Shown: positions 63,375 to 64,000 of the stretch, piece by piece
How the letters are laid out: each line of letters starts with the position of its first letter
Position numbering within the stretch: position 1 is the stretch's first letter
Assembly: GCA_030604735.1 (NCBI GenBank)
Contig: JAUVVG010000019.1
Location: forward strand, 1 to 64,000
DNA length: 64,000 nucleotides
Direction of reading: 5' to 3'
Source: Azoarcus sp.
GTDB taxonomy: Bacteria > Pseudomonadota > Gammaproteobacteria > Burkholderiales > Rhodocyclaceae
Made by a program: the position numbers and the translations under genes
The notes under the pieces: model-generated
The model's database searches: none
Told to the model about the DNA's origin: nothing
What the model saw: the letters and a program-made list of their open reading frames with translations, nothing else

Positions 63375-64000
63375 ATGTCCTCTTCCCCCGGCACTCCCTC
63401 CCCAAGCTGGCTAGACGCACTCTCGGTTTACCGTCATCCACGTGTGGTCGGCATGCTGTTTCTCGGCTTCTCGGCCGGATTGCCGCTGTTGCTGGTCGGC
63501 GGCACCTTCACCGCCTGGCTGCGCGATCTCGGCGTGGAGCTGGCGGCGATCGGCTTTCTGAGCTGGGTGGGGATGGCGCACAGCATCAAGATCTTCTGGG
63601 CGCCGGTGGTGGATCGTCTCGCACTGCCCGGGCTCAACCGCCTGTTCGGCCGGCGGCGCTCGTGGATGCTGGCGGCGCAAGCTGTCATCGGGTTGTCGCT
63701 CCTCGGCATCGCACTGACCGACCCCCGCGAAGCCTTGTGGCTGGTGGCGGTGTTCGCGGTGCTGGCCGCCTTCGGCTCGGCCACCCAGGACATCGCGATC
63801 GATGCTTACCGTATCGAGGCGGTATCGCGCGACCGCCAGGGTGCGATGGCGGCGAGCTACGTGTTCGGTTATCGCATCGCCTTGCTCGCCGCCGGCGCCG
63901 GCGCGCTTCACATCGCTTCGAGCGGCGGATGGAGCCTCGCCTATGGCGCGATGGCGGCGCTGATGGCGGTCGGGGTGGTCACCACCCTCATCGTGCGCGA
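63375..64000 (+). CDS. ampG: AmpG-like MFS permease (partial, runs off the window)
   Basis: First 208 codons of a major-facilitator protein. From the ATG at 63375 the product has a polar start then GMLFLGFSAGLPLLLVGGTF, TAWLRDLGVELAAIGFLSW, KIFWAPVVDRLALPGLNRLF with GRRRSWMLAAQ, and ATQDIAIDAYRIEAVS. These are AmpG/PAT-family features, so it probably imports anhydromuropeptides for peptidoglycan recycling. It is divergent from urtA. The C-terminal half is outside the window. Confidence 0.88.
   Translation, partial: MSSSPGTPSPSWLDALSVYRHPRVVGMLFLGFSAGLPLLLVGGTFTAWLRDLGVELAAIGFLSWVGMAHSIKIFWAPVVDRLALPGLNRLFGRRRSWMLAAQAVIGLSLLGIALTDPREALWLVAVFAVLAAFGSATQDIAIDAYRIEAVSRDRQGAMAASYVFGYRIALLAAGAGALHIASSGGWSLAYGAMAALMAVGVVTTLIVR

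Overview
The window is about 64 kb of high-GC, densely coding bacterial chromosome. The gene content fits a metabolically versatile betaproteobacterium, most likely Rhodocyclales (Azoarcus/Aromatoleum/Thauera type). It has an aerobic phenylacetate cluster in the order paaY-paaN(Z)<>paaG-H-I-K-A-B-C-D-E, an order I recall from Azoarcus. It also has periplasmic nitrate reductase followed by a full cytochrome c maturation set, urease with a Urt urea transporter, and a monomeric NADP isocitrate dehydrogenase. The genus is an inference. No phage, IS element, tRNA, rRNA or CRISPR array was seen.

Layout. 0.1-3.2 kb: RhlE-type RNA helicase, an HU-like protein with a clear terminator, and a hemerythrin-domain protein, all on the minus strand. 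3.3-19.0 kb (minus): a branched-chain-amino-acid-type ABC transporter with fused LivM-LivG, a 3-oxoadipyl-CoA thiolase, a TetR regulator and the whole phenylacetyl-CoA epoxidation and beta-oxidation set. 19.1-21.4 kb (plus): ring-cleavage aldehyde dehydrogenase and PaaY. Two perfect palindromes lie in the divergent promoter region. 21.5-27.9 kb: DUF2780 protein, a small membrane protein, an unusual multi-pass chemoreceptor, an Lrp regulator divergent from dadA-dadX, a DUF2249 protein with a Gly/Cys tail, and a small secreted protein.

27.9-41.4 kb (minus): napFDAGHBC and then ccmABCDEFGHI, separated by an intrinsic terminator. An FNR-like site and a suitably placed -10 precede napF. 41.8-44.4 kb (minus): a tight four-gene unit, PII-like / DUF1538 membrane protein / second PII-like / CBS-domain protein. 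This is the best candidate for an undescribed system here. 44.5-50.9 kb (minus): ureDABCEFG plus a HupE/UreJ protein, with a near-consensus sigma-54 promoter before ureD. 51.2-51.6 kb: remnant of a GGDEF gene. 51.7-54.4 kb (plus): a NitT/TauT-type ABC transporter with its own near-consensus sigma-54 promoter. 54.5-56.7 kb: isocitrate dehydrogenase. 57.0-63.1 kb (minus): urtABCDE. 63.4 kb to the end: start of an AmpG-like MFS permease.

The genes fall into two themes: uptake and degradation of an aromatic acid (phenylacetate) to acetyl-CoA and succinyl-CoA, and nitrogen economy (nitrate reduction, urea uptake and hydrolysis, a sigma-54-linked transporter, D-amino acid use, PII-like signalling). 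A third signal is structural. Three conserved proteins (PaaD, UreF, UreC) each carry an extra in-frame segment of about 45-55 codons, UrtC carries a 104-residue disordered tail, and the paaB-paaA spacer is packed with palindromes. Together these suggest small repeat-like elements have been accepted in frame inside operons.
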